From assembly GCF_005406215.1 (NCBI RefSeq), contig NZ_NXMA01000001.1, positions 62,001 to 126,000 of the forward strand: a stretch of 64,000 bases of DNA, read 5' to 3'. Every line of letters starts with the position of its first letter. Position 1 is the stretch's first letter. The translations under genes were made by a program, and so were the position numbers. Under the pieces are notes generated by a model. That model was not told the DNA's origin, ran no database searches, and saw nothing but the letters and a program-made list of their open reading frames with translations. This stretch comes from Campylobacter aviculae (lineage in GTDB: Bacteria; Campylobacterota; Campylobacteria; Campylobacterales; Campylobacteraceae). Below are positions 1 through 9,130 of the stretch, piece by piece.

Positions 1-1461
1 CGTTATGTACAGGCAGAGGCTCTGTGGATGCCCGGTGAAAAGGCTCTTAAGAAGAATGAAACCCTGTACACACCTTGGTTATATGCCTGCCACTCTGCGA
101 ATGGTCTTAATGGAATGAGTCAGCAGTATCATCGTTTTTTGCGTGATGAAATTATCCATTTTCCTGATCAAAAAAACCGCCCCGTACATCTTAATACCTG
201 GGAAGGTATTTTTTTCAATCATAATCCTGATTATATCATGCAGATGGCTGATCGTGCAGCATCGCTAGGTGTTGAGCGTTTCATTATTGATGATGGTTGG
301 TTTAAAGGACGTAATGATGACCGTGCTGCTCTTGGTGATTGGTATATCGATGAGCAGAAATACCCAAATGGACTGATGCCGGTTATTAAGCATGTGAAAT
401 CTCTCGGTATGGAGTTTGGTATATGGGTTGAACCAGAAATGATTAACCCCGATTCCGATCTGTTTCGTCTTCATCCAGACTGGGTATTATCAATGCAAGG
501 ATATTGCCAGCCAACCGGAAGATATCAGTATGTTCTTAATCTAAATATTCCAGAGGCCTTTGATTATATTTATGAGCGTTTATCATGGTTATTAGGAGAA
601 CATCCGATTGATTATGTGAAATGGGACATGAATCGTGAGCTTGTGCAAGCAGGTCATGAAGGCCGTGCAGCAGCAGATGCACAGACCCGTCAGTTCTATA
701 GATTGCTTGATCTTCTTCGTGAACGTTTTCCAAATGTTGAATTTGAGTCTTGTTCTTCCGGTGGTGGGCGTATTGATTTTGAAGTCCTCAAACGCACACA
801 CCGGTTTTGGGCATCTGATAATAATGATGCTCTGGAGCGTTGTACCATACAGCGTGGCATGAGTTATTTTTTCCCTCCGGAGGTGATGGGGGCTCATATT
901 GGCCCTAGTCGTTGCCATACAACTTTCAGACAGCACAGTATCGCTTTTCGTGGTCTGACTGCATTGTTTGGTCATATGGGACTAGAGCTAGATCCGGTGG
1001 CTGCAGATGAGATGGAGTCTGATGGTTATCGTAGGTATGCCTTGCTCTATAAAGAATGGCGACAACTGATTCATACAGGTGTTTTCTGGCGCGTGGATAT
1101 GCCAGATTCTTCAATACAGGTTCAAGGAGTAATCAGCCCTGATCAGTCTCAAGCACTTTTTATGATCAGTCAGCTTGCAATGCCGGATTACACCTTGCCC
1201 GGCATACTTCGTTTTCCTGGACTGATACCAGAAGTGCGTTATCGACTTCGGGTTGTTGATCATCCAGAAATTCAGGTGGTCGGTGAAGGTGGTCATACCA
1301 TGCGCAAATTACCAGCCTGGATGAACCAGCCTTTAGAGGCTAGTGGTGAATGGCTAACACAGGGAGGAATTCAGCTGCCTATACTGGATCCTGAGAGTGC
1401 GATTTTGATAGCACTTGAAAGAGTGGATGGTAAGAATAATGAATTCTGCAAACATGTATAA
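1..1461 (+). CDS. rafA: alpha-galactosidase, GH36 (RafA-like), 5' end outside window
   Basis: Partial: the frame is open from base 1, so the N-terminal beta-sandwich part (about 220 residues of a family protein of about 700) lies upstream of the window. It cleaves terminal alpha-1,6-galactose from raffinose or melibiose in the cytoplasm. Visible GH36 signatures are the nucleophile motif KWDMNR (Asp codon at 625) and the acid/base motif SDNNDALER (Asp codon at 817). It overlaps rafB by 23 bp, as in a polycistronic operon. Base composition is clearly more GC-rich than the Campylobacter genes beyond 3100, and codon use (many CTG, CGT, CCG) is enterobacterial. Closest remembered relative is RafA of the E. 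coli raffinose plasmid. Function is firm; whether it belongs physically next to Campylobacter DNA is an open question. Confidence 0.9.
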   Translation, partial: RYVQAEALWMPGEKALKKNETLYTPWLYACHSANGLNGMSQQYHRFLRDEIIHFPDQKNRPVHLNTWEGIFFNHNPDYIMQMADRAASLGVERFIIDDGWFKGRNDDRAALGDWYIDEQKYPNGLMPVIKHVKSLGMEFGIWVEPEMINPDSDLFRLHPDWVLSMQGYCQPTGRYQYVLNLNIPEAFDYIYERLSWLLGEHPIDYVKWDMNRELVQAGHEGRAAADAQTRQFYRLLDLLRERFPNVEFESCSSGGGRIDFEVLKRTHRFWASDNNDALERCTIQRGMSYFFPPEVMGAHIGPSRCHTTFRQHSIAFRGLTALFGHMGLELDPVAADEMESDGYRRYALLYKEWRQLIHTGVFWRVDMPDSSIQVQGVISPDQSQALFMISQLAMPDYTLPGILRFPGLIPEVRYRLRVVDHPEIQVVGEGGHTMRKLPAWMNQPLEASGEWLTQGGIQLPILDPESAILIALERVDGKNNEFCKHV

Positions 1462-2665
1462 AAATCCAGATTTCTGGATTTTTGGTCCGTTTTTCTTTAT
1501 CTACTTTTTCATCATGGCAATCTATTTTCCATTTTTTCCTATATGGCTGTCCGATGTGATTGGACTGAGTAAAACAGAAACTGGTATAGTTTTTTCATGT
1601 ATTTCGTTGTTTGGTATCTGTTTTCAACCATTGTTTGGATACATATCAGATCGCCTAGGACTTAAAAAAAATTTGATCCTTAGCATCAGCCTGTTATTGT
1701 TATTTTTCGCTCCATTTTTTTTATATGTGTTTGAGCCTCTGTTGAGCTTCAATATCTGGATAGGTGCACTGACTGGCGGTGTTTTTGTTGGTTTTGTGTT
1801 TTCTGCAGGTGCTGGAACTGTTGAGGCCTATATCGAGCGGGTCAGTCGTAGTAGTGGATTTGAATACGGTAAAGTGAGAATGTTTGGATGTGTGGGTTGG
1901 GGGATATCTGCGAGTATGACCGGAATACTTTTTAGTATCGATCCTTCTTTAGTTTTCTGGATAGGATCCGGGTTGGGTGCATTATTGCTTTTTCTGTTGT
2001 ATCTGGCGAGCCGTACCAGTCAAACGGCAATGGTTATAAATGCACAGAGTACCAACTCTTCTCCGATTTCTGCTAGAATGGTTTTCAGTCTGTTTCGCAT
2101 GCGTCGGATGTGGATGTTTATTTTATATGTGATTGGCGTTGCTTGTGTCTATGAAGTATTTGATCAGCAGTTTGCCACGTTTTTTCGTTCATTTTTTGAC
2201 AATCCTCAAGCAGGAACAAGGGCATTTGGGTTTGTTACTACTGCAGGTGAGTTTTGTAATGCCATTGTTATGTTCTTTGTACCATGGATAATTAATCGCA
2301 TTGGTGCCAAAAATGCCCTGCTTATTGCGGGGGCAATTATGACCATCCGCATTACCGGTTCTGCTTTTGCCACTACTGTTACAGAAGTTGTGATTCTTAA
2401 AATGCTTCACTGTCTTGAAGTTCCATTTTTGCTGATTGGAGTGTTCAAATATATTACGACAATATTTAACACCCGATTGTCAGCAACCGTTTATTTGGTC
2501 GGTTTTAACCTTTCTAAACTACTTGCTGCAATACCTCTTTCTACTCTTGCTGGTTACTTGTATGATCGTATGGGATTTCAGAATACGTATCTTGTGTTGG
2601 GAATGATTACTCTGATTGTTACCGCGATATCAGCTTTCACACTGAGTACTTTAAGGAAAGACTAA
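1439..2665 (+). CDS. rafB: raffinose:H+ symporter, LacY/RafB family MFS permease
   Basis: Oligosaccharide:proton symporter of the inner membrane, 408 residues, 12 predicted membrane helices. The N-terminus (MNSANMYKNPDFWIFG) is nearly the LacY/RafB consensus, and the helix 2-3 loop reads GYISDRLGLKKN, the MFS motif of this family. ATG at 1439 is preferred over the in-frame TTG at 1415, because it gives the family N-terminus and overlaps the rafA stop. From memory it closely resembles RafB of the E. coli plasmid raffinose operon along its whole length, with a slightly shorter C-terminus. The sucrose hydrolase gene rafD that follows in E. coli is not found downstream. GC content matches rafA, not the flanking Campylobacter genes, which suggests joint transfer. 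Confidence 0.9.
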   Translation: MNSANMYKNPDFWIFGPFFFIYFFIMAIYFPFFPIWLSDVIGLSKTETGIVFSCISLFGICFQPLFGYISDRLGLKKNLILSISLLLLFFAPFFLYVFEPLLSFNIWIGALTGGVFVGFVFSAGAGTVEAYIERVSRSSGFEYGKVRMFGCVGWGISASMTGILFSIDPSLVFWIGSGLGALLLFLLYLASRTSQTAMVINAQSTNSSPISARMVFSLFRMRRMWMFILYVIGVACVYEVFDQQFATFFRSFFDNPQAGTRAFGFVTTAGEFCNAIVMFFVPWIINRIGAKNALLIAGAIMTIRITGSAFATTVTEVVILKMLHCLEVPFLLIGVFKYITTIFNTRLSATVYLVGFNLSKLLAAIPLSTLAGYLYDRMGFQNTYLVLGMITLIVTAISAFTLSTLRKD

Positions 2666-3112
2666 TGTAGAGAATTTGAAAAGTTAAAATAAAGAGTTTG
2701 AGGTCTCCGCGGATTTCTTTTTACAATACTTTCAAACCCTTACTAGTCCAGATTATCAAAAAGTTTGATCTGTTTGGGTTTGTTTGCTTTTTCTTTTGAT
2801 TGTTTTAATTTATCTATAATACATCTCATATTGATTCTTATGGTTTGAATTTTCTGTTCGTCGTTTTTAATTGAAATACTAGAATAGTCTTCTTAGCTTT
2901 GTATAAAAATTTTTGATTTGTGAAATTATCTTTAATTATCTATTTTGGTTTCTGATAATAACTATTTTTTTAGATCATTATATTACTATTTAATTCTCTT
3001 TTGAGTCATTAGGGTTAATTTTAAATTTAAATATTTTATCTTTATTTTCAGACATTAGAAATTATTTTAGTAACTATTCTTCTCTAAATTTTTCAGCACA
3101 TAAAGGTAAATT
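2666..3112. other. AT-rich gap between raf block and pseudopilin genes
   Basis: About 450 bases without an intact gene. The first 80 bases contain the only GC-rich patch (TCCGCGGA near 2707) and an imperfect 10-bp inverted repeat (2692-2701 with 2732-2741, one mismatch), which could be a weak terminator for rafB. From about 2740 the composition is typical Campylobacter. A decayed minus-strand frame (see 2743-2939) is the only coding-like signal. I see no insertion sequence ends, tRNA or attachment site, so the raf/Campylobacter boundary probably lies between 2666 and 2740. Confidence 0.5.
2743..2939 (-). pseudogene. frameshifted 3' remnant of an unidentified gene
   Basis: On the minus strand a frame ending with TAG at 2743 reads DYSSISIKNDEQKIQT followed by a lysine-rich tail ending KQIKLFDNLD. 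Just upstream a different frame reads IIKDNFTNQKFLYKAKK before meeting a stop. The two pieces read like protein joined by a frameshift, with no start codon or ribosome site. The family is not recognised. It may be what remains of a gene displaced when the raf segment arrived. Weak call, based only on amino-acid composition. Confidence 0.3.
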
Positions 3113-3562
3113 TTATTTTTTAAGCCAAAAATTCTTTTTTGTGTGTAAAATAAAAGTCTTGTTGATTAAAATTTCATCATTAACCCCTTTTTGTGAATTT
3201 AATGCTACGCTAATGTGGGCAATTATAATTCCATCTTTACTTAAATTTGCATCTTGGTTTATAGATGTGAGTTTAAAATTTTGACACTGAGCGATAGGGT
3301 AATGATAAGTGATTTGAATTTTATCGTTTGGATTTGGATAATTTAAAGTGATAGAATTTAAACATTCTTTATTTTCTAATTTAGCTCTATATAATAAATA
3401 TTTGACAAGTTTTTCATCAATAAGCATTTGAGCTTGTAGATAATAATATGTATCCCTTATAAGCCTTGGCGTGTAACTTAAAAGTGTGGTGTTTAAACTT
3501 AACCAAAATCCTAAATAAGAGATTAAAAGGATAAGGGTGATTAAAATATATGCTTTTTTCAT
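3113..3562 (-). CDS. hypothetical protein with N-terminal membrane anchor (Cj1079-like)
   Basis: 149 residues. One N-terminal hydrophobic helix (roughly residues 4-24) would anchor it in the inner membrane with the rest in the periplasm. It follows two pseudopilin genes with a 4-bp overlap, matching the position of Cj1079 after Cj1078 and ctsT in C. jejuni. In type II secretion/type IV pilus clusters a third small anchored protein in this position is often a minor pseudopilin or assembly factor, but no prepilin cleavage motif is visible here. A role in DNA uptake is inferred from context only. Confidence 0.7.
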   Translation of the reverse strand: MKKAYILITLILLISYLGFWLSLNTTLLSYTPRLIRDTYYYLQAQMLIDEKLVKYLLYRAKLENKECLNSITLNYPNPNDKIQITYHYPIAQCQNFKLTSINQDANLSKDGIIIAHISVALNSQKGVNDEILINKTFILHTKKNFWLKK

Positions 3563-4227
3563 AAAAATAATCTTTTTTCAAGGCAATATTCTTGAACTTG
3601 ATCTTTTATACATATTTTTAACTTAGAATTTTGTATTTTGAAAAAACTTATATTTTCAGCTAAAATAGCACTTTGTTTCAATTCATCATTAAATTTTGGT
3701 TTGATTTCATAATAAATCTGATTGTTTTTAAATGCGAGATTTAACTCAGCACTTATAGGGATAAAGCTTCCTTTAAAAGAACTAGATAAATTGTTTTCTT
3801 GAGAAACGAAAATTTTTTGAATTTGATGATTAACTAAAGCATAAAGGATATTTTGCTCATCTTTATAAAGCGCTTTTCTATTTTGCAACTGAGTTTGCAA
3901 ATCGCTTTTTGGAGAATATAAAGTGGTATTGTTTTCTAAAATCAAAGTAGAATTAAGCAAGTGTGCTTTTTTACCATCAAGAGTCAATAAGTCATCTTTT
4001 AGAAAACAACTTAGCGAATAATTATCTGTGTCTATATTGATACAGGATTGAAGTAATTTTTCTATCCTTAAAAGCGTTAAGTGAGTTTTGAGTATAAGAT
4101 CGTTTGTTTTTAAATTTTGATGATTAAAATAGTAAATTTCCCATAAGGGTTTAGAAAGTATGCTTGCTATAAACCCTAGCAAGATAAGTACAATGATCAA
4201 TTCAAAAAGACTAAAAGCTTTACTCAT
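3559..4227 (-). CDS. prepilin-like protein of the transformation system (Cj1078-like)
   Basis: 222 residues. The start at 4227 gives an N-terminus MSKAFSLFELIIVLILLG, a type IV prepilin signature (F-S-x-x-E-L followed by a hydrophobic helix), with Ala instead of the usual Gly before the mature Phe. An upstream in-frame ATG at 4296 would place 23 unrelated residues before this leader and is rejected. It overlaps ctsT by 8 bp and the next gene by 4 bp, so the three are translationally coupled. Likely a minor pseudopilin of the Cts DNA-uptake/type II secretion-like apparatus. Confidence 0.75.
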   Translation of the reverse strand: MSKAFSLFELIIVLILLGFIASILSKPLWEIYYFNHQNLKTNDLILKTHLTLLRIEKLLQSCINIDTDNYSLSCFLKDDLLTLDGKKAHLLNSTLILENNTTLYSPKSDLQTQLQNRKALYKDEQNILYALVNHQIQKIFVSQENNLSSSFKGSFIPISAELNLAFKNNQIYYEIKPKFNDELKQSAILAENISFFKIQNSKLKICIKDQVQEYCLEKRLFL

Positions 4228-4525
4228 TAGAAAAATAAATATTATAATTTTGATCTTGAATATGAAGTCTTTTAAATTTAAATAATCCATCATCAAGATA
4301 ATATTCTTTTATGTTTATAGGCTTTAAATGCTGATTATAAATGATGATATCTTTTTGGTTAGGATGAATATAAAGTTCATTTTGTAGCCCATATAGCTTT
4401 TCAAAAAGATTTAAATTTTTGTAATTTCTATCAAAATAATAGAACAATTTTGAAATGCCTATAAAAATAATACCTAAAATAATCATAGAAATAACCAATT
4501 CTAAAAGTGAAAAAGCATTTTTCAA
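4220..4525 (-). CDS. ctsT: transformation protein CtsT, pseudopilin-like
   Basis: 101 residues. The N-terminus KNAFSLLELVISMIILG is a prepilin-type signal with Glu at the conserved +5 position. In C. jejuni, Cj1077 (CtsT) is needed for natural transformation and has the same size and position. First of three overlapping minus-strand genes. In C. jejuni NCTC 11168, as I remember it, proC stands between fliW and ctsT. Here only 170 AT-rich bases separate them. Confidence 0.8.
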   Translation of the reverse strand: MKNAFSLLELVISMIILGIIFIGISKLFYYFDRNYKNLNLFEKLYGLQNELYIHPNQKDIIIYNQHLKPINIKEYYLDDGLFKFKRLHIQDQNYNIYFSNE

Positions 4526-4695
4526 TATTTTTTACCTTAATTGTTGAAACATTTTTTATTAACTTTTCAAAAAACAAGCTTTACGATCTTAAATTTTTAA
4601 AATCATAGTATTTATCTTGAGGTAGAAAGAAAAATACTATAAAATATTTTTTACTTAGTATTGATTAAATTTCTAAAATAAGCAATCAATTCTAA
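4526..4695. other. short AT-rich spacer between fliW and ctsT
   Basis: No reading frame and no strong hairpin. A TATAGT hexamer on the minus strand could serve as a -10 for the cts genes, but I cannot support a -35 or extended element. The proC gene found here in my memory of the C. jejuni reference is absent. Confidence 0.35.
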
Positions 4696-5094
4696 TTAAT
4701 TGTCATTCTTTTTAATATAGTTTGAAATTTGATCAGCTTGAAAAAAATCAGGATAATTGACCGTATCAAGGATAACTTGCACCATAGTATTGTTATCAAG
4801 ATTGATAACCACAGGGGCTAAAAAATTTACAGTTGATTCTTCTATACTTTTAGCAATGGCTACTATATTGTATATTTTCATATTAGAATCAGGTGTTAAG
4901 GAAAGTAATTCTTGATAATAAGTAGGTATATCAAATTCATAATCAGGTCTTATAAGATAAGGATTAATAAGCACAAATGAAAAATTTTTCCCATCAAGGC
5001 TTTTTAATCTTACAAATACTTCGTCTATAGTTGAAAATTCCATATTTTTAGTTTCTTCAAAACCTAAAATGGGACATTTAACAGCTAGAGTCAT
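4696..5094 (-). CDS. fliW: flagellar assembly factor FliW
   Basis: 132 residues, close to the family's usual length of about 130. FliW is a cytoplasmic protein that binds CsrA and flagellin, coupling flagellin mRNA translation to filament export. Family features include the N-terminal [16 protein letters not shown] segment and the central [14 protein letters not shown] motif near residue 60. A sigma-54 promoter lies 44-61 bp upstream, so it probably belongs to the FlgSR/RpoN-controlled flagellar class. The ribosome site GAGGAG lies just before the ATG. Confidence 0.9.
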   Translation of the reverse strand: MTLAVKCPILGFEETKNMEFSTIDEVFVRLKSLDGKNFSFVLINPYLIRPDYEFDIPTYYQELLSLTPDSNMKIYNIVAIAKSIEESTVNFLAPVVINLDNNTMVQVILDTVNYPDFFQADQISNYIKKNDN

Positions 5095-5137
5095 TTTTTC
5101 TCCTCAAGATTTATAATTTATTATTCTATCATAAAAT

Positions 5138-5155
5138 AAGCAATATTAGTTCCAA
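5138..5155 (-). promoter_or_regulatory. sigma-54 (RpoN) promoter of fliW
   Basis: On the minus strand the site reads TTGGAAC, five bases, then TTGCTT. GG and GC dinucleotides are exactly 12 bp apart, as required for -24/-12 recognition. The predicted start point leaves a leader of about 30 bases before the fliW ATG at 5094. It matches the second site at 62200-62217 almost base for base. Confidence 0.85.
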
Positions 5156-5258
5156 ATTTTGAATTTATTTATCTAAATTTATTATAATTTACAAAAAATA
5201 ATCATAAAATAATGATTTTAAATTAAGATATTTAAGTTAAATTATAAGGTAGCAAATT

Positions 5259-5906
5259 ATGAAAAAAAATATTTTTTTTCTTATTTTATTAGGAATTTTA
5301 ATCAATGCTTGTAGTACAAAAAGTAATGAAGGGTTATATAACTTAACTGCAAGCGAATGGTATCAACAAATCATTAAAGATTTGCAAGATAAGGATCTAG
5401 AAAAAGCTGATGAGCATTATAATGGTATGGCGAGTGAACATATAGCTAGCCCATTATTGGAAACTACCTTGATTATTTTAGCACAAGCACATATTGATGA
5501 AGAAGAATATCAATTGGCTGAATTTTATTTGGATGAATACAATAAAAAATTTGGAAGTTCTCGCAATGCTGATTATATCCGTTATTTAAAAATCAAGGCT
5601 AAATTTGATGCTTTTGCTGTACCAAATCGCAATCAAGCTTTAATGCTCGAGAGTCAAAAAGAAATAGGTGCTTTTTTACAAGATTATCCTTATACGGAAT
5701 ATGAACCTTTAGTTCAAACAATGCTGACTAAATTTAATTTAGCAGTTTTTTATCTTAATGATACAATACGAGATTTATATAATAGAACAGGACGTATTGA
5801 AAGCGCAGATGTTTATCAGCAGAAATTACAAGAAAGCGAATTTTATAAGCAAAACATTATTAAACCCGAACTTCCTTGGTATAGAAGTGTATTTGAAAAA
5901 TTTTAG
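5259..5906 (+). CDS. bamD: outer membrane assembly lipoprotein BamD
   Basis: 215 residues with a lipoprotein signal ending LINAC (lipidated Cys near residue 18), followed by TPR-like helices. BamD works at the periplasmic face of the outer membrane with BamA to insert beta-barrel proteins. The fold is visible as repeated helical segments such as LAQAHIDEEEYQLAEFYLDEY. Position next to lon matches Cj1074c. Ribosome site AAGGTAG precedes the ATG. lon starts 16 bp after the stop, so the two are probably cotranscribed. Confidence 0.85.
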   Translation: MKKNIFFLILLGILINACSTKSNEGLYNLTASEWYQQIIKDLQDKDLEKADEHYNGMASEHIASPLLETTLIILAQAHIDEEEYQLAEFYLDEYNKKFGSSRNADYIRYLKIKAKFDAFAVPNRNQALMLESQKEIGAFLQDYPYTEYEPLVQTMLTKFNLAVFYLNDTIRDLYNRTGRIESADVYQQKLQESEFYKQNIIKPELPWYRSVFEKF

Positions 5907-5922
5907 AAATTAAAGGAAAAAG

Positions 5923-8301
5923 ATGCAAATAGAAGAAATGCAAAATTATCCAGTCGATTTGCCTATTTTAGTAGAGGACGAGCTATTTTTATATCCTTTT
6001 ATGATTACTCCTATTTTTATAAGCGATTCTGAAAATATGAAAGCTTTAGATCTTGCAATCAAAAAAGATTCTATGCTTTTTGTCGCTCCTTCAAAATTTG
6101 AAAATGGAAGAGCTTTTGATGAAATTTATGATTGTGGAGTAGTTGGAACTATTATGAGAAAAGTTCCATTGCCTGATGGTAGGATAAAGATTTTATTTCA
6201 AGGTTATGCTAAAGCTAAAATCATAGAACCTATTTCAAATAAGCCTTTAGAAGCCAAAATAGATTTGATTCGAGAGGAGCCTTTGGATGAGGCCAAAAAA
6301 GAAGCTTTGCTTGATGTTTTAAAGGAAAAAATTAAAATTTTAGCCAATATAAGCCATTATTTTTCCCCTGATTTACTTCGAACTATAGATGAAGGAATGG
6401 ATGCTTCTAGAATTTGTGATTTGGTCTTAAATATCGTTCGTATTAAAAAACAAGATGCTTATGACTTTTTTATTTTAACCAATTTAGAGGAAAAGCTTTT
6501 AAAGTTAATCGATTTAATAGCTCAAGAAATAGAAGCAAATAAAATTCAAAAAGAAATTAAAAATAAAGTTCATTCTCGTATCGATAAAGTCAATAAAGAG
6601 TATTTCTTAAAAGAGCAACTCAGACAAATTCAAAAGGAATTAGGAAGTGATACTCAAAAAGAAGATGAGATTAGGGATTATTATAAGAAGTTAGAAAGCA
6701 AAAAGAAATTTATGCATGAAGATGCTTACAAAGAAATCAAAAAGCAAATCGAAAAATTTGAACGCATCCATCAAGATAATTCTGAAGCCTCTATGATACA
6801 AACTTATATTGAAACAGCCTTGGACGTTCCATTTGAAAAAGTAGCAAAAAAGAAACTTGATATTAAAGAAGTTTCTAAGCATTTAAATAACGATCATTAT
6901 GCCTTAAACAAGCCAAAAGAACGCATAGAGGAGTATTTTGCTGTAAGAGAGCTTTTAGAAAAACGTGCTATTGCAGATAAAGATGGGGCTAAGGTTATAC
7001 TTTGTCTTTATGGACCTCCAGGAGTAGGGAAAACTTCTTTGGCTAATTCAGTTGCAAAAGCGTTAAAAAGAGAGCTTATTCGTATCGCTTTAGGTGGGCT
7101 TGAGGATGTAAATGAACTTAGGGGTCATCGTCGTACCTATATAGGAGCTATGCCAGGACGTATCACTCAAGGGCTTATAGAAGCTAAGCAAATCAATCCC
7201 GTTATTGTATTGGATGAAATTGATAAACTAAATAGAAGCTTTAGAGGGGATCCAAGTGCGGTGCTTTTAGAGATTCTTGATCCAGAGCAAAATTCTAAAT
7301 TTAGAGATTATTATCTTAATTTCAATATCGATTTAAGTAAGATTATTTTTATAGCAACAGCTAATGATATAAGCAATATCCCTGCACCTTTAAGAGATAG
7401 GATGGAATTTATAGAGCTTAGTTCTTATACACCGAATGAAAAATTTCATATTGCTAAAAAATATCTTATTCCAGATGAGCTTAAAAAACATGGATTAAAA
7501 ACTAATGAATTGAATATAAATGATGAAACTATAGAACTTATCATTAGTGAATATACAAGAGAATCAGGCGTTAGAAATTTACGCAGAAAAGTTGCTGAAC
7601 TTTGCCGAAAAAGTGCAAAAAAATTACTTTTAGAAAATATTAAAAAGGTTAATATTAATACTAAAAATTTAGCAGATTTTTTAGATAAAAAGGTTTTTGA
7701 AATTGAAAAAAATGATGGAGAAAATCGTATAGGTCAGGTTAATGGACTAGCTTGGACGAGTGTGGGTGGTGATGTATTAAAGGTTGAAGCAATTAAAATA
7801 AAAGGTAAAGGAAATTTAACCCTTACAGGAAGTTTGGGCGATGTGATGAAAGAATCGGCAAAAATTGCCTTTAGTGTGATTAAGGTTTTAATCGATCAAG
7901 GCAAAATAAAAGTTCCTAAAAAATTTATTTTAGATCCTAAAGCAAATGTTTATGATAGCTATGATTTACATATCCATGTTCCAGATGGTGCTACACCTAA
8001 AGATGGACCAAGTGCAGGTATCACTATAAGCACTGCAATTGCTTCTGTTTTTAGTGACAAAAAAGTTTGTGCCGATGTAGCTATGACAGGAGAAATCGAT
8101 TTAGCGGGGAATGTCTTACCTATAGGTGGATTAAAAGAAAAACTTATCGCTGCTTATAAAGCAGACATAAAAATTGCTTTAATTCCAAAGAAAAATTATA
8201 AAAGAGATTTAAAAGATATTCCTGATGAAGTTAAAGAGAATATGAAAATAATTGCTGTAGAAAATTTTGATGAGGTTTTGAAATACGCTTTGGTAAAATA
8301 A
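5923..8301 (+). CDS. lon: ATP-dependent protease La (Lon)
   Basis: 792 residues, full length. Order: N-terminal substrate-binding domain (1-200), coiled coil (200-300), AAA+ module with Walker [10 protein letters not shown] near residue 363 and Walker [10 protein letters not shown], then the C-terminal protease domain with the Ser-Lys dyad (Ser697 in DGPSAG, Lys740 in GGLKEK). Cytosolic degradation of misfolded and regulatory proteins. Follows bamD and is convergent with rpsR; a symmetrical hairpin separates the two. Confidence 0.97.
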   Translation: MQIEEMQNYPVDLPILVEDELFLYPFMITPIFISDSENMKALDLAIKKDSMLFVAPSKFENGRAFDEIYDCGVVGTIMRKVPLPDGRIKILFQGYAKAKIIEPISNKPLEAKIDLIREEPLDEAKKEALLDVLKEKIKILANISHYFSPDLLRTIDEGMDASRICDLVLNIVRIKKQDAYDFFILTNLEEKLLKLIDLIAQEIEANKIQKEIKNKVHSRIDKVNKEYFLKEQLRQIQKELGSDTQKEDEIRDYYKKLESKKKFMHEDAYKEIKKQIEKFERIHQDNSEASMIQTYIETALDVPFEKVAKKKLDIKEVSKHLNNDHYALNKPKERIEEYFAVRELLEKRAIADKDGAKVILCLYGPPGVGKTSLANSVAKALKRELIRIALGGLEDVNELRGHRRTYIGAMPGRITQGLIEAKQINPVIVLDEIDKLNRSFRGDPSAVLLEILDPEQNSKFRDYYLNFNIDLSKIIFIATANDISNIPAPLRDRMEFIELSSYTPNEKFHIAKKYLIPDELKKHGLKTNELNINDETIELIISEYTRESGVRNLRRKVAELCRKSAKKLLLENIKKVNINTKNLADFLDKKVFEIEKNDGENRIGQVNGLAWTSVGGDVLKVEAIKIKGKGNLTLTGSLGDVMKESAKIAFSVIKVLIDQGKIKVPKKFILDPKANVYDSYDLHIHVPDGATPKDGPSAGITISTAIASVFSDKKVCADVAMTGEIDLAGNVLPIGGLKEKLIAAYKADIKIALIPKKNYKRDLKDIPDEVKENMKIIAVENFDEVLKYALVK

Positions 8302-8309
8302 GGATTTTT

Positions 8310-8332
8310 GCAAAGGTAAATAATACCTTTGC
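8310..8332. terminator. bidirectional hairpin between lon and rpsR
   Basis: Perfect 9-bp stem, GCAAAGGTA at 8310-8318 and TACCTTTGC at 8324-8332, with a 5-base loop, placed between two convergent gene ends. The plus-side T-run is short (TTACTT). Its position makes it a likely shared terminator. Confidence 0.65.
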
Positions 8333-8339
8333 TTACTTC

Positions 8340-8600
8340 CTATAATCCTTCAAAAGGATTGTTGATCACTTCTTTTCTATCAACTATATAAGGAATCAGT
8401 GCAACATGTCTAGCGCGTTTAATTGCAACTTCTACCATTTCTTGGTATTTTTTGCTTGTACCTGTTAAACGACGAGGCATGATTTTAAATCTTTCAGATA
8501 AAGCATGTTTTAACATAGCCGTATCTTTATAGTCTATAAATTCAACTTTTGCTTCTGTATATTTGCAATATTTGCGAGAATATTTTCTTTTTTCTGCCAT
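8340..8600 (-). CDS. rpsR: 30S ribosomal protein S18
   Basis: 86 residues, basic, with the S18 core motif ([16 protein letters not shown], then [13 protein letters not shown]). Binds S6 and 16S rRNA in the platform of the small subunit. Last gene of the rpsF-ssb-rpsR operon, with 12 bp between it and ssb. Length and order are standard for Campylobacterota. Confidence 0.97.
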
Positions 8601-8612
8601 AATTAATCCTTT

Positions 8613-9122
8613 TTAAAATGGTAAATCGGTGTCGTCACTATCATAAGCATCGACATCAATTTCTTTAATTTTTTCTTGGTTCTGGTTAGAATTTTGCATT
8701 CTTTGTGGAGTTTTTTCAAAATTATTTTGGCTTGCATAAGGATCATAGCTTTGATTTTCATAATTTCCATTGTTAAAATTTCCACTTTGTGTAGGAGCGT
8801 TATTTGATCCTAACATTTCCATATTTTCAACTTGGATGCTATGTTTGGAACGATTTTGACCATTTTGATCGCTCCATTGCTCAAATCTTAAACGTCCTTC
8901 TATAAGAACTTTTGATCCTTTTGTAAGATATTGATTTGCAACTTCTGCTGTTCGACCATAAAAGCTGATATCAATAAAGCAAGTTTCTTCTCTTTTTTCT
9001 CCATTTGTGGTAAAGCGTCTGGTTACAGCAATGGCTGAAGCACCTATGGCATTACCATTTTGTCCGTAACGCATTTCTATATTACGCGTAAGATTACCAA
9101 CCAAAACAACTTTATTAAACAT
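8613..9122 (-). CDS. ssb: single-stranded DNA-binding protein
   Basis: 169 residues. An N-terminal OB fold starts MFNKVVLVGNLTRNIE (residues 1-110). A low-complexity Asn/Gln-rich linker follows, and the C-terminal tip DSDDTDLPF is the acidic peptide that docks replication and repair partners. Placed between rpsF and rpsR as in most bacteria. Confidence 0.97.
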   Translation of the reverse strand: MFNKVVLVGNLTRNIEMRYGQNGNAIGASAIAVTRRFTTNGEKREETCFIDISFYGRTAEVANQYLTKGSKVLIEGRLRFEQWSDQNGQNRSKHSIQVENMEMLGSNNAPTQSGNFNNGNYENQSYDPYASQNNFEKTPQRMQNSNQNQEKIKEIDVDAYDSDDTDLPF

Positions 9123-9130
9123 TTTTTTCC

